From assembly GCA_947852905.1 (NCBI GenBank), contig CANTVF010000006.1:62001-126000 (forward strand): DNA of 64,000 nt. The letters run 5' to 3'. Under the pieces are notes generated by a model. The model ran no database searches. It was not told the origin of the DNA and saw only the letters and a list, made by a program, of their open reading frames with translations. This document shows, in pieces, positions 54,041-62,749 of this stretch. Position 1 is the stretch's first letter, and every line of letters starts with the position of its first letter. Origin of the DNA: an uncultured Tidjanibacter sp. (GTDB taxonomy: Bacteria > Bacteroidota > Bacteroidia > Bacteroidales > Rikenellaceae). Both the position numbers and the translations under genes were made by a program.

Positions 54041-55942
54041 TTAATCGTTCTCGTCAGTATCGCGGCGCAACACTATTTTGGAATCGAAACTGCCGCCGAT
54101 CCGGTCTACGAACTCCTTGAATTCCCCGTACATGTCTTTCGGATAGCGCCCAGAATTCAATTGCAGAAATCTGTACGCCACGATCTCGTCACCGCACTCC
54201 TCAACTGCCACAACGCACCGCCCGAAAGGTGTTTCAACATTAGCGGACGGTACGACTTCGGCACGGTATCCGGCAGGAACACGGAAACGCACCGTATCGA
54301 TCATTCGGTATCCGTCCTCAATGACTATGTCGTGTACCCTGTTACGGGACAGCCGCGGCAATATCTTTGCCCCGAAAGGATAGGCATCGAGTATCATGCG
54401 GTCGCCCATAACCGGAAAACTCATCGACGCATCGAATTCCAGCACTGCGCTCGGACACGCCGATTTGTCAGGCGTATAAACGACACTTTCCACCTTGCCT
54501 GACGGTACGTTAAGTATCGTCGCCGCATAATCGACCAACTGTTTCTGCTCGGCATGCTCCAGAGACATCGTATATTCGTAACACGTCATCGCATAAGTGC
54601 GTGCCGCTTCCGCATGCGCAGTTCCGTCGGCAGCCACACGCACCTCGGCCGACGTCGTCACCGTATTGACCGAATCCGGATACGCCGGAATATCGACAAG
54701 CGTCGCGGTACGGTCATGATATACCAGCGCCTTCCGGTCGGCGATATCCGTATGGACATATCCGAGCGGCAGATTCGGCGCCGTACATTCGATCCACAAC
54801 GTATCGTTACGCAACGGCACGCACAAAATGGCATGGTTGGAGAAATACGGGCTCGCAAAATCGTTCAGGTATTTTTTCCCGCTGCCTATTTCGGTGTAGT
54901 AAGACTCGATGCCGCATTCGTCGAGCATGGTCTTCATATAATTAGTCAAACCCTTGCAATCGCCGAACTTATTGTCGTACACCTCCTGTGCCGTCATCGG
55001 TTGCAGGCCGCCTATACCTATAGCAATCAACACATAGCGCGTCGTCTGTCCCAGATAATCGTACAAAGCGCGCACCTTGCCCAACTCGTCCGGGACGGAA
55101 TCCGTCAGTTCATGCACCTTCTTCTTCAGTTCTTCGGGCATGGCATCACGGCCGTCCAGCAATTTCCACTGCCACTCGGCATAACTCGCCCAAGAATCCA
55201 TATTGCCCGGTATTCCGTGATAGGAAAAATCGCGGCACGAAAATATCAGTCTCGGCAGCACCTCCGTATCGCGAGGCATCATAGGCTCCCTGTCCACCGG
55301 TTTGAAATTCTCCAATACATAGGTATCGCATACGAGTCCGAGCCTTTTCTCCGAAGAGACGGGATCCGGCGACATGTTTTCGGCATAAACGTAATACTCC
55401 GCACCTTCCGGAAGCGAAAGCCTGTATTCGGCTCTCTGCACACCCAGCCTGTAACCCTGCACCGGATAGAATCCCGGAGGAGCCATTATGCCCTGCTTGT
55501 GCTCTATTTCATATTCGAAACGCACCGTATACGGATACGACGGATACTCCACGTCGATAATATGGTACTGCATGTCCGAGGCGAGGCCGTAAAACAGTTC
55601 CGAAACGAGCAGATCCGATTTGCCGTATTTACGAACGGCCTTTCCGCTACTGTCGTAAAGCGTTCCCTTGAACGACTTGATTCTGGAACACATATCCGTA
55701 TAACAGCCGAAATCGGCGTATACGTTGCCCCGTCCGTTAAGCACAGTAACCACCGTCACCACGCGTTCCGTAGCCTCGTATACCGATTTCATCTTGAAAT
55801 CCATGGAAGAATAGCGCATTACCGCATCGGCTCCGGCACACAACTCTTCCGGTATGCCCGCTGCAGAATAATTGCCGTCCTGCGCCCTACCCGCTACAGT
55901 ACACAAAATGCAGCACAGGCACAACATCAAACGTTTTCCCAT
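54041..55942 (-). CDS. Exported DUF3857 / transglutaminase-like protein
   Basis: A 633-residue protein with a signal peptide (MLCLCCILCTVAGRAQ). DUF3857 occupies about residues 50-230 (KVYEATERVVTVVTVLNGRG and the YPYTVRFEYEIEH strand). The transglutaminase-like domain is at 285-410, with the catalytic Cys in KFGDCKGLTNYMKTML and the His in YFSNHAILCVPL, so the Cys-His pair is intact. A C-terminal beta-rich part (DUF3858-like) follows. The role of these envelope proteins is unknown; a peptidase or crosslinking activity is possible. The ATG starts one base after the stop of the upstream paralogue, so the two are coupled. Confidence 0.82.
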   Translation of the reverse strand: MGKRLMLCLCCILCTVAGRAQDGNYSAAGIPEELCAGADAVMRYSSMDFKMKSVYEATERVVTVVTVLNGRGNVYADFGCYTDMCSRIKSFKGTLYDSSGKAVRKYGKSDLLVSELFYGLASDMQYHIIDVEYPSYPYTVRFEYEIEHKQGIMAPPGFYPVQGYRLGVQRAEYRLSLPEGAEYYVYAENMSPDPVSSEKRLGLVCDTYVLENFKPVDREPMMPRDTEVLPRLIFSCRDFSYHGIPGNMDSWASYAEWQWKLLDGRDAMPEELKKKVHELTDSVPDELGKVRALYDYLGQTTRYVLIAIGIGGLQPMTAQEVYDNKFGDCKGLTNYMKTMLDECGIESYYTEIGSGKKYLNDFASPYFSNHAILCVPLRNDTLWIECTAPNLPLGYVHTDIADRKALVYHDRTATLVDIPAYPDSVNTVTTSAEVRVAADGTAHAEAARTYAMTCYEYTMSLEHAEQKQLVDYAATILNVPSGKVESVVYTPDKSACPSAVLEFDASMSFPVMGDRMILDAYPFGAKILPRLSRNRVHDIVIEDGYRMIDTVRFRVPAGYRAEVVPSANVETPFGRCVVAVEECGDEIVAYRFLQLNSGRYPKDMYGEFKEFVDRIGGSFDSKIVLRRDTDEND

Positions 55943-55943
55943 A

Positions 55944-57929
55944 TTATAGACTTTTTCCGATTATCACCATATCGTTGCACGAACCGGCCACACGACCGAA
56001 AAACTCCCGCAAACCTTCGTATTTGTCCGCACCGTACATGACCTCTCCGATAGACAGTTCCGACATCGAAGTGAATATGTTGCCCACGGCACGGCCCATA
56101 TACACATACTTCAACGAGCCGTATGCGTCGCATCTGATATTCTCCGGCATCTGCTCGACCGCGTACCCTTCGGGCAATGCAATCGAACACTGCACCTTTA
56201 TACGTTCTGCGGCATCGAACTCCACAGGCAGCGTCCGCACCGGATCGGCAAACGGATTCTTACCCACTATTGGCATAATGCACGCATTCATCATGACAAG
56301 ACCGTCGCCCGTACTGGCGAAACGTTTCTTCAGTTTATACGTCTCCACAACGCAATCGCCTCCGTCGGAAACTTCCATTTCATAATCCTCCACTTCCATG
56401 CTGCCATCCATCTCCAACTCGTCGAGATATTTCTCCGTTCCGTTTCCGTAGACTTCCTTTCTCTTATCCATAGCATCCACATCGGTATACCTGATCACCG
56501 CCTGCCCCGAAAAAAGTCCGGTACTGTCGACGCTTCCGGATATATTGATCGTAGTGGTATTGTTCCCCAGATCGTTCAGACACACCCAACCCGTATATTC
56601 GTCGCCGCCGTATATCCTTGCCCGCGACACCCTCATCTTGGCCGGCAATACATTGGGAGTGGACTGCCTGTCGGTGCCGTCCAAAAAGACCGTTTCTCCT
56701 GAAGGAAGACGCACCATGACCACGAACGTATTTATATCCTCCGTAGTAGGGTGCGCTATCGGCATCTCCCCCATGGAACGCAATTTCAACAAAACAGGCA
56801 CGGCCTCGTATCCGGCATCTTCCAGTGCGCTGATCAAAAGGAAGTTTATATCCGCACTGTTACCCATACCGTATTTGATCACATCCGACATGTTCGACGG
56901 CAGGCAACTGTACGTTCCGTTCCACTTGACGGCGTTCATCACAAACGTATGAATAGCCCTGATCCGGTCCTCGTCTTCCGTGAACAGCTTGTCAACATTC
57001 TTCGCATAGGGATTCTTATACTTGAAACCCGCCTTGAAACCGGCTTCGTCCAGCACCTTGTCTATGCCGCCCCAAGTCAGTTCATATACTTTGCCCGGCT
57101 GTCCCGGCAACAATACGGCCACGAGCGACGGCACGATGCGAGTACGGTACTGCTCCGCATTCCATACGAAATCCTCGCCCGTCAATGCAGGAACGTTCTC
57201 GGCCACATAATCATAGACATTAGTGGCCAGAGCCATCTGGCTTTGACGGAAAAGAACGTTTTTCACGAAAGCCGTCTGTTCCGCCCTGACAGGATGATCT
57301 CCGTAGCACAACATGGTGTATTGCAGGAACTCCGGTATCTCCAAGTGAGCATGGCAGTATATTTCAGGAATCTCCATCTGGAAGTCGAATTCCGGAATAT
57401 GCGTCAAACGGTCTGTCCGATACGTATAACGGTACTCTATCACGCTGCCTACCCTCACTTCCGGAATCGAGAATTTTACGATTCCAACGCCGGGCATCAC
57501 CTGCTCGGTGAATATGTAATCGTCGCTCATTTCCGTCCTGACTACACGTCCGTCCTCCAGATTGTACGAAGCGGCGGATATGGCGCTTATGCTCTCCCTG
57601 TTTCCGGAATCCGCCGTATTGTATGGCAAACTTACATCGGCATATACGCCTACAGCCTCCTGTTTGAGTATCTTGATCTTTACGGAGACTTCCATGACGA
57701 GTTCCACCTTGATTTGGTTGTCTGGTTTGTAATCGTAGTAAACGCGCGAATCGTCGTAAATCACCACCGCGGCGGCTGTGGTATCCCGATCATAGCGAGT
57801 CATGGCGAGTTCGTAGTCGGTAACCAAACCGAACTCTCTGGAAAACACAGGCTCCGTTTCCTGTGACCAAGCCGGTAAAAAAGTCGACAACAGAGCCGGC
57901 AAAAATGCAGTCAGTAATTTCAGTTTCAT
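55944..57929 (-). CDS. Exported DUF3857 / transglutaminase-like protein, catalytic residues replaced
   Basis: A 661-residue paralogue of the downstream gene, with a signal peptide (LLSTFLPAWSQ). DUF3857 lies at about 60-260 (VELVMEVSVKIKILKQEAVGVYADV, VGSVIEYRYTY). In the transglutaminase-like domain the Cys position reads GMGNSADINFLLISAL, with Ser in place of Cys, and the usual NHAI His site reads INTFVVMV, without His. It is therefore probably not an active thiol enzyme. A DUF3858-like tail follows. It is the first gene of the pair and is preceded by a good promoter (58032-58062). The GNSADIN form is common in this branch, so the pair may be an active/inactive duo. Confidence 0.8.
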   Translation of the reverse strand: MKLKLLTAFLPALLSTFLPAWSQETEPVFSREFGLVTDYELAMTRYDRDTTAAAVVIYDDSRVYYDYKPDNQIKVELVMEVSVKIKILKQEAVGVYADVSLPYNTADSGNRESISAISAASYNLEDGRVVRTEMSDDYIFTEQVMPGVGIVKFSIPEVRVGSVIEYRYTYRTDRLTHIPEFDFQMEIPEIYCHAHLEIPEFLQYTMLCYGDHPVRAEQTAFVKNVLFRQSQMALATNVYDYVAENVPALTGEDFVWNAEQYRTRIVPSLVAVLLPGQPGKVYELTWGGIDKVLDEAGFKAGFKYKNPYAKNVDKLFTEDEDRIRAIHTFVMNAVKWNGTYSCLPSNMSDVIKYGMGNSADINFLLISALEDAGYEAVPVLLKLRSMGEMPIAHPTTEDINTFVVMVRLPSGETVFLDGTDRQSTPNVLPAKMRVSRARIYGGDEYTGWVCLNDLGNNTTTINISGSVDSTGLFSGQAVIRYTDVDAMDKRKEVYGNGTEKYLDELEMDGSMEVEDYEMEVSDGGDCVVETYKLKKRFASTGDGLVMMNACIMPIVGKNPFADPVRTLPVEFDAAERIKVQCSIALPEGYAVEQMPENIRCDAYGSLKYVYMGRAVGNIFTSMSELSIGEVMYGADKYEGLREFFGRVAGSCNDMVIIGKSL

Positions 57930-58319
57930 ATCGAAGTTTTTAAAGTATCCCGAATCAGGCCGTACTCGTCCCCTATCAGCTCCGGACAGCTACCGATAGG
58001 CTTTCCCGGAATATGCTGCGAAACGGCCATAACAAATTTAGTCTTTTTAATGAAACAAACAAACCGTCCAACGCCGATACCTACGTGTCTCCGATATCGC
58101 ACTTCCCCATAACAGCATATCCTGCAAGACATTATCTCCATGTATCGCTCACCACGACTGCAAACATTTTGTTTATCGCCCTGTTCCGCATGCAATTAAC
58201 GCACCTCGCGCCAGCCGTTTAACAACCGTCTCCATGCTTTTCCCGTCCGGCCTCACTTGACTCAATCCCGTATAAGACAACGACATGCCGCCAGTACACA
58301 CCACATACCCAAATTCATG
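57930..58319. other. Intergenic region upstream of the DUF3857 pair
   Basis: No gene. It holds the DUF3857-pair promoter (58032-58062). Short ORFs here have no family resemblance. Confidence 0.5.
58032..58062 (-). promoter_or_regulatory. Promoter of the DUF3857 operon
   Basis: On the minus strand TTTG (58059-58062), a 19-base spacer and TAAATTTG (58032-58039) match both elements of the Bacteroidota promoter. The leader would be about 100 bases. Confidence 0.7.
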
Positions 58320-58359
58320 TAAAAGAAAAGCCGCGGAAGACTTTATAGTCCTCCGCGGC
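58320..58359 (-). terminator. Terminator of the outer-membrane protein gene
   Basis: A 13-bp stem (GCCGCGGA-GACT with its complement and one G-U pair on the minus strand), 4-base loop, followed in minus sense by TTTTCTTTT. Confidence 0.88.
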
Positions 58360-58399
58360 ATATCCGAAATACCCTGAACGCACAGGGCAATCTTATCCG

Positions 58400-59266
58400 T
58401 TAGAAGTAGAACGACAGGAATATATTGCCTGTAGTGGCAGTACGTATATTCAAACCGTTGGTACGAACGCTCGGATCGTGATGTTTCACGACATTGTCAC
58501 GTACGGTGTTGGTTGCCGTATCGAAGCTCTGGCTTCTGTATTCCGACTCGCCGTGGTTGACATAAGAAACTCCGAGACCGAGTTCGCCGCCGATCGACAT
58601 TTTAGGCGCGAAGAAATACTCTACACCCACGAAACCGAATACGCCCACGCTGAAGGTAGGAGCGCCGATAGTCCTCGTAGGACGTTCTGCGACAGCCTCA
58701 GCCGTGTTGGTATCGAAATTCCAAGTATTCGGCGTAGGATTAGATGCGCTGAACGCATTGCCGTACTTGTAATTCACCTCCGACTTGGAATACGTAGCGG
58801 CCAACTGAGCTCCGTAGAAACCCTGCAAACGGCCGGTACCGCGCCTCCATTCATAACCGATATTGATGCCGATGCTGAGGTTGTCCTTTATCATCTGGTC
58901 GGTCACTTTGGCGCCTGCCGCCGTATTGCTGCCCGGATAACCGTAGAAATAGTCGGACCCCATGTTAACCGTCACACCTGCACGGATCGCCTGACGGTCG
59001 GTCGTGAAGAACTTCATGTTGATGCCGGCACCGTTACCGGTGAACATAGGAGCCTCGTTGTCTCCGTTACGGGTGAACATATTACCGAAATAGGTAAAGA
59101 ACGGAGTCATGCTTGCGCCGACGGAAATATCGCCAGCCTGCGGAAGAATAGGAACACCACGCCTATTGGTAAGTACGGGTTTCTCCTCGACTACGATAAG
59201 AGTCTGTGCCGACACTGTAGCCGCCATACCGATAATGGCCGCAATCGAAATAAGTAGCTTTTTCAT
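58400..59266 (-). CDS. Outer-membrane beta-barrel protein, porin-like
   Basis: A 288-residue protein with a signal peptide (MKKLLISIAAIIGMAATVSAQ). The mature part has a short proline-containing N-terminal stretch (VPILPQAGDISVGASMTPFF), then alternating hydrophobic strands and glycine-rich turns: INIGYEWRRGTGRLQGFYGAQL, SIGGELGLGVSYV, and a final strand NIFLSFYF ending in Phe, the usual C-terminal signal for the BAM complex. Eight to ten strands are likely. It may be a structural OMP or a small channel; no specific family could be named. The strong terminator and the highly regular codon use suggest high expression. Confidence 0.75.
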   Translation of the reverse strand: MKKLLISIAAIIGMAATVSAQTLIVVEEKPVLTNRRGVPILPQAGDISVGASMTPFFTYFGNMFTRNGDNEAPMFTGNGAGINMKFFTTDRQAIRAGVTVNMGSDYFYGYPGSNTAAGAKVTDQMIKDNLSIGINIGYEWRRGTGRLQGFYGAQLAATYSKSEVNYKYGNAFSASNPTPNTWNFDTNTAEAVAERPTRTIGAPTFSVGVFGFVGVEYFFAPKMSIGGELGLGVSYVNHGESEYRSQSFDTATNTVRDNVVKHHDPSVRTNGLNIRTATTGNIFLSFYF

Positions 59267-59379
59267 AATTCAGATAATTTAAATTGGTTTATGTAAACTT
59301 AATCAGTATTTACTATCCTGTTGTTTTGCAAATATCAAACCAAACGCTCATCTACCGCCCCATTTCAACACGTAAGGAA

Positions 59380-59410
59380 CGAAAACAGGGAAGGCCTTTA
59401 GCCTTCCCTG
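59380..59410 (-). terminator. Terminator of the dipeptidyl peptidase gene
   Basis: A perfect 10-bp stem CAGGGAAGGC/GCCTTCCCTG with a 5-base loop, followed on the minus strand by TTTTCGTT. It lies 36 bases past the stop. Confidence 0.85.
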
Positions 59411-59445
59411 CCACATCAAAACACTGCAAAGCAATCTATTACATG

Positions 59446-61632
59446 TTATAAATTCTTCAGACAATAATCCACCATTTTCTGTCTCACCGAAAATCTGCCG
59501 TAAGGCATCATCGAATGGTTGTCGTCCGGGTATATCATCATGTCGAACCGTTTGCCGGCCTTCACGAGTTCGGACGCCATTTTGAACGAATTCTGCGGAT
59601 GCACATTGTCGTCGGCCGACCCGTGCATGAGCAGCAGTTTGCCTTCGAGACGATCGGCATAATATATGGGCGAAGGCAGATCGTAACCGTCCGGATTGTC
59701 CTGCGGAAGACCGTTCACCCTTTCCGTATACACAGAGTCGTAGTAACGCCACGAGGTCACCGGCGCCACCGATATGGCCATACTGAACACATCCGCACCT
59801 TTCAATATGCAGTTGAGCGACATGAATCCGCCGTAGCTCCAGCCGTAAATACCCATTCTCGAATCGTCCACATATGGTAATGTGGCCACATACCGCGCGA
59901 AAGCTATCTGATCGTCGGTCTCCAGCAATCCCATCTGACCGTATGTCAACTTTTTGAACCACTCGCCGCGACCTCCCGTACCGCGCGGATCCATACATAC
60001 GACTATGTATCCCTGCTGCACGAGCGCATCCTCCCAATCCACCGTCCAACGGTCGAGTACTTGTTGCGACGCCGGGCCGCTGTATTGGGTGAAAAGTACC
60101 GGATAGCTCTTACCCGGATCGAAATCTTCCGGTTTGACTATATAACAGTTCAACTCCACGGTACGCCCTTCATGCTTTACCGGAAACGTAAAGAACTCCT
60201 TGACCGGCATGTTTATCGAATCGACATAACGTTTCAACGCGGCATTGTCCTCCAGCGTGCGTATCAACGTACCGTCACCGTCATGCAACGTCACCGTATT
60301 GGGAGTCGAGACATTGGAAAAATAACTTATATAGTAACGGCATCCCTCGCTCGGCTCTATACGGTACGTACCGTTTCCGTTCGTAAGACGGCGTTTGCCG
60401 TTGCCCCGTATATCGGCGACATACAGATTATTGCGCAGCGACGAAGTTTCGTTGGACAGAAACCATACCTTCTCATCGGTAGCGCATACCAGCTGGCGGA
60501 CTTCCCAATCGCCGGAGGTGATCGGGTAAAGCCTGCCCCGCTTGATGCTGTACATATAAAGGTGCATATAGCCTGTCTCCGTCTCGTTCATCACAATGAA
60601 ACGGTCCGAATCGGAAAGGAACGTCACGGTCTGCGCACCTATATTGTCTATATACGTGTCCGACGACTCTTCGTATATCGTCGAAGCGGCGCCCCGACGG
60701 TCGGCCAACAACACTTCGAGCCGGTTTTGCAAACGGTTGACGCGATAGAAGTACAGCTCCGATCCGGGCGTCCATCCGAAGAATGGTACATACTGGTCGG
60801 TCTCGTCGCCCGTATCTACTGTCACGGTCTCGCCGCTGCGGAGCTCGTACACATGGAGCGAGACCACCGAGTTGCGTTCGCCGGCCACCGGATACTTATA
60901 TGTGAAACGGCGCGGATAGAGCGGCGATGCCAGATCGTCCGACGAAGCCGCGGGATCGTTGTAAAAATCGAGAGAATAATCCTTCACCATGCTTTCGTCG
61001 AAGCGCAGATATGCCAGACGTTTGCCGTCCGGCGACCACTTCAGCGCATTTTCCATAGCCCACTCTTCCTCATACACCCAGTCGGGCATACCGTTTATTA
61101 TATGGTTGAGTTCTCCGTCCGACGTAACCTGTACCACATCTCCGCCATGCAGCGTCTTTACGAAAATATCGTTATCCTTAACGTATGCCACACGTCGGCC
61201 GTCGGGTGAAAACACCGCATAACGTATGCTGTCGCAATCGTCGAGCGGAAAGTTTTCGCCCGTCACGGTATCGTACACGACATAACGCGAATAGGCCGAA
61301 CGACGGTAAAGCGGCTTACTATCCATGCTGAACAGCACAAGTCTCTCGTCGGCGCTGAGTTCGTATCCGGAAATTCTGCCGGCCTCCACGCCGAGCATCT
61401 CCGGAGACGCCAAAACAGCGTCCCTGCGCCCCGTATCATAGGAGTACATGACGACGCTTCCCCCGTCGAGAATCGTATAATGCGTCCCGTCGGCCATGGA
61501 ACGGACACCGGCCACGGTGCGTTGAGCGAATTTTCCCGACGCTATGTCCGAATAGGTGAATCTCGGCCCGGCAGCACTGACGGTCGTGCATGCCGCGACA
61601 ACGGCCGCCAATAAAAATACGGTCTTCTTCAT
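59446..61632 (-). CDS. Dipeptidyl peptidase IV-type serine peptidase (S9B)
   Basis: A 728-residue exported peptidase that would remove X-Pro or X-Ala dipeptides from peptide N-termini in the periplasm. The signal peptide is MKKTVFLLAAVVAACTTVSA; the Cys15 near its end could make it a lipoprotein. Residues of about 50-470 form the beta-propeller, with the DPP IV Glu motif DWVYEEEWAM that binds the substrate N-terminus. The C-terminal alpha/beta-hydrolase domain has Ser in GWSYGGFMSLN (near residue 597), Asp in GSADDNVHPQNS and His in PDDNHSM. All catalytic parts are present. It lies 18 bases downstream of nadC and is probably co-transcribed with it. Confidence 0.92.
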   Translation of the reverse strand: MKKTVFLLAAVVAACTTVSAAGPRFTYSDIASGKFAQRTVAGVRSMADGTHYTILDGGSVVMYSYDTGRRDAVLASPEMLGVEAGRISGYELSADERLVLFSMDSKPLYRRSAYSRYVVYDTVTGENFPLDDCDSIRYAVFSPDGRRVAYVKDNDIFVKTLHGGDVVQVTSDGELNHIINGMPDWVYEEEWAMENALKWSPDGKRLAYLRFDESMVKDYSLDFYNDPAASSDDLASPLYPRRFTYKYPVAGERNSVVSLHVYELRSGETVTVDTGDETDQYVPFFGWTPGSELYFYRVNRLQNRLEVLLADRRGAASTIYEESSDTYIDNIGAQTVTFLSDSDRFIVMNETETGYMHLYMYSIKRGRLYPITSGDWEVRQLVCATDEKVWFLSNETSSLRNNLYVADIRGNGKRRLTNGNGTYRIEPSEGCRYYISYFSNVSTPNTVTLHDGDGTLIRTLEDNAALKRYVDSINMPVKEFFTFPVKHEGRTVELNCYIVKPEDFDPGKSYPVLFTQYSGPASQQVLDRWTVDWEDALVQQGYIVVCMDPRGTGGRGEWFKKLTYGQMGLLETDDQIAFARYVATLPYVDDSRMGIYGWSYGGFMSLNCILKGADVFSMAISVAPVTSWRYYDSVYTERVNGLPQDNPDGYDLPSPIYYADRLEGKLLLMHGSADDNVHPQNSFKMASELVKAGKRFDMMIYPDDNHSMMPYGRFSVRQKMVDYCLKNL

Positions 61633-61650
61633 AACATTTACGCTCTACTT

Positions 61651-62511
61651 CTAATCCTTACCGCATGCCTTAAGACTCATGTCGAGACTCTTTATCTGGT
61701 GAGTCAGTGCACCGAGCGACACGAAATCGACGCCGCACTCGGCATACGCCCGCATGGTACCCATATTGATGCCGCCGGAAGACTCTATCTCGCAACGGCC
61801 CGCGATGCGTGCCACGGCTTCACGGGTCATCTCTATCGAGAAATTATCCAGCATCATCCTGTCTGCGCCTCCTGCCGCGAACACCTCGTCTATATCGTCG
61901 AGTGTACGTACTTCCACCTCTATCGGCAGCGATTTGCGATGTTCGGCAAGATATTCGCGCACGCTGGCGAGCGCCTTGGTAATACCGCCGGCAAAATCTA
62001 TATGATTGTCCTTCAGCAGTATCATATCGAACAATCCCATACGGTGGTTTTCACCGCCGCCTATCTTGACCGCCATTTTGTCGAGAACACGCATGCCGGG
62101 GGTCGTCTTGCGCGTATCGAGTATACGGCAATCGGTTCCTTCGAGAATCTTGACGCATGCGGCCGTCTGAGTCGCCACACCGCTCATCCGCTGCATTATA
62201 TTGAGCAATATCCTTTCGGCCTGCAAAAGCGATATGACACGTCCTTCCACATAGAAAGCCACGTCGCCCGGTTCGACCGTCGTTCCGTCCTCTATTCTCT
62301 GATCGAACACCACGTCAGGATCCAGACGCGACACCACCATACGCGCCACCTCTATACCGGCTATCACGCCTTTCTGTTTTACCAAAAGTTTCATTCTGCC
62401 GCGCTCGTCGTGCGGTATCGTGGCGAGCGAAGTGTGGTCGCCGTCCCCTATATCCTCTCTGATAGCGAGGTCTATCAGATCCTCGACGAAAGGCACATAC
62501 TCTTTTTTCAT
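61651..62511 (-). CDS. nadC: Nicotinate-nucleotide diphosphorylase (carboxylating)
   Basis: A 286-residue quinolinate phosphoribosyltransferase that makes nicotinate mononucleotide in de novo NAD synthesis. The signature ILDTRKTTPGMRVLDKMAVKIGGGENHRMGLFDMILLKDNHI is complete (substrate and PRPP binding residues), as are EVEVRTLDDIDEVFAAGGADRMMLDN and ESSGGINM. Length is normal. nadA and nadB are not nearby. A minus-strand TATCTTTG box (62588-62595) lies about 75 bases before the ATG. The S9 peptidase gene follows after 18 bases, an unusual partner. Confidence 0.96.
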   Translation of the reverse strand: MKKEYVPFVEDLIDLAIREDIGDGDHTSLATIPHDERGRMKLLVKQKGVIAGIEVARMVVSRLDPDVVFDQRIEDGTTVEPGDVAFYVEGRVISLLQAERILLNIMQRMSGVATQTAACVKILEGTDCRILDTRKTTPGMRVLDKMAVKIGGGENHRMGLFDMILLKDNHIDFAGGITKALASVREYLAEHRKSLPIEVEVRTLDDIDEVFAAGGADRMMLDNFSIEMTREAVARIAGRCEIESSGGINMGTMRAYAECGVDFVSLGALTHQIKSLDMSLKACGKD

Positions 62512-62587
62512 AGTTTTATCTCAAATATATTTTCACGTTACTTTACCTTAGCCGCAACGATACTCGGTCAGTCAGCGGCGATAGTTA

Positions 62588-62595
62588 CAAAGATA
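62588..62595 (-). promoter_or_regulatory. Probable -7 box for nadC
   Basis: CAAAGATA on the plus strand is TATCTTTG on the minus strand, an exact TAnnTTTG match. The -33 region is not clear. Confidence 0.45.
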
Positions 62596-62749
62596 TGCAA
62601 ATTTACGGTACGGCATTCCACGCCCCCAGCATTAAGCACCGGCACGATACGACAAAACACATAATAAATACCGTATTCGATCCGACACCGTTTTTTTTCG
62701 TATTTTTAGCGGCAGTTACCATACTGCCGGAATAACGGCAACCGACGAC

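Noticed and set aside
54554-56041. 495-aa plus-strand ORF opposite the DUF3857 genes
   Set aside because: Antisense shadow, with low-complexity Arg/His/Ile composition.
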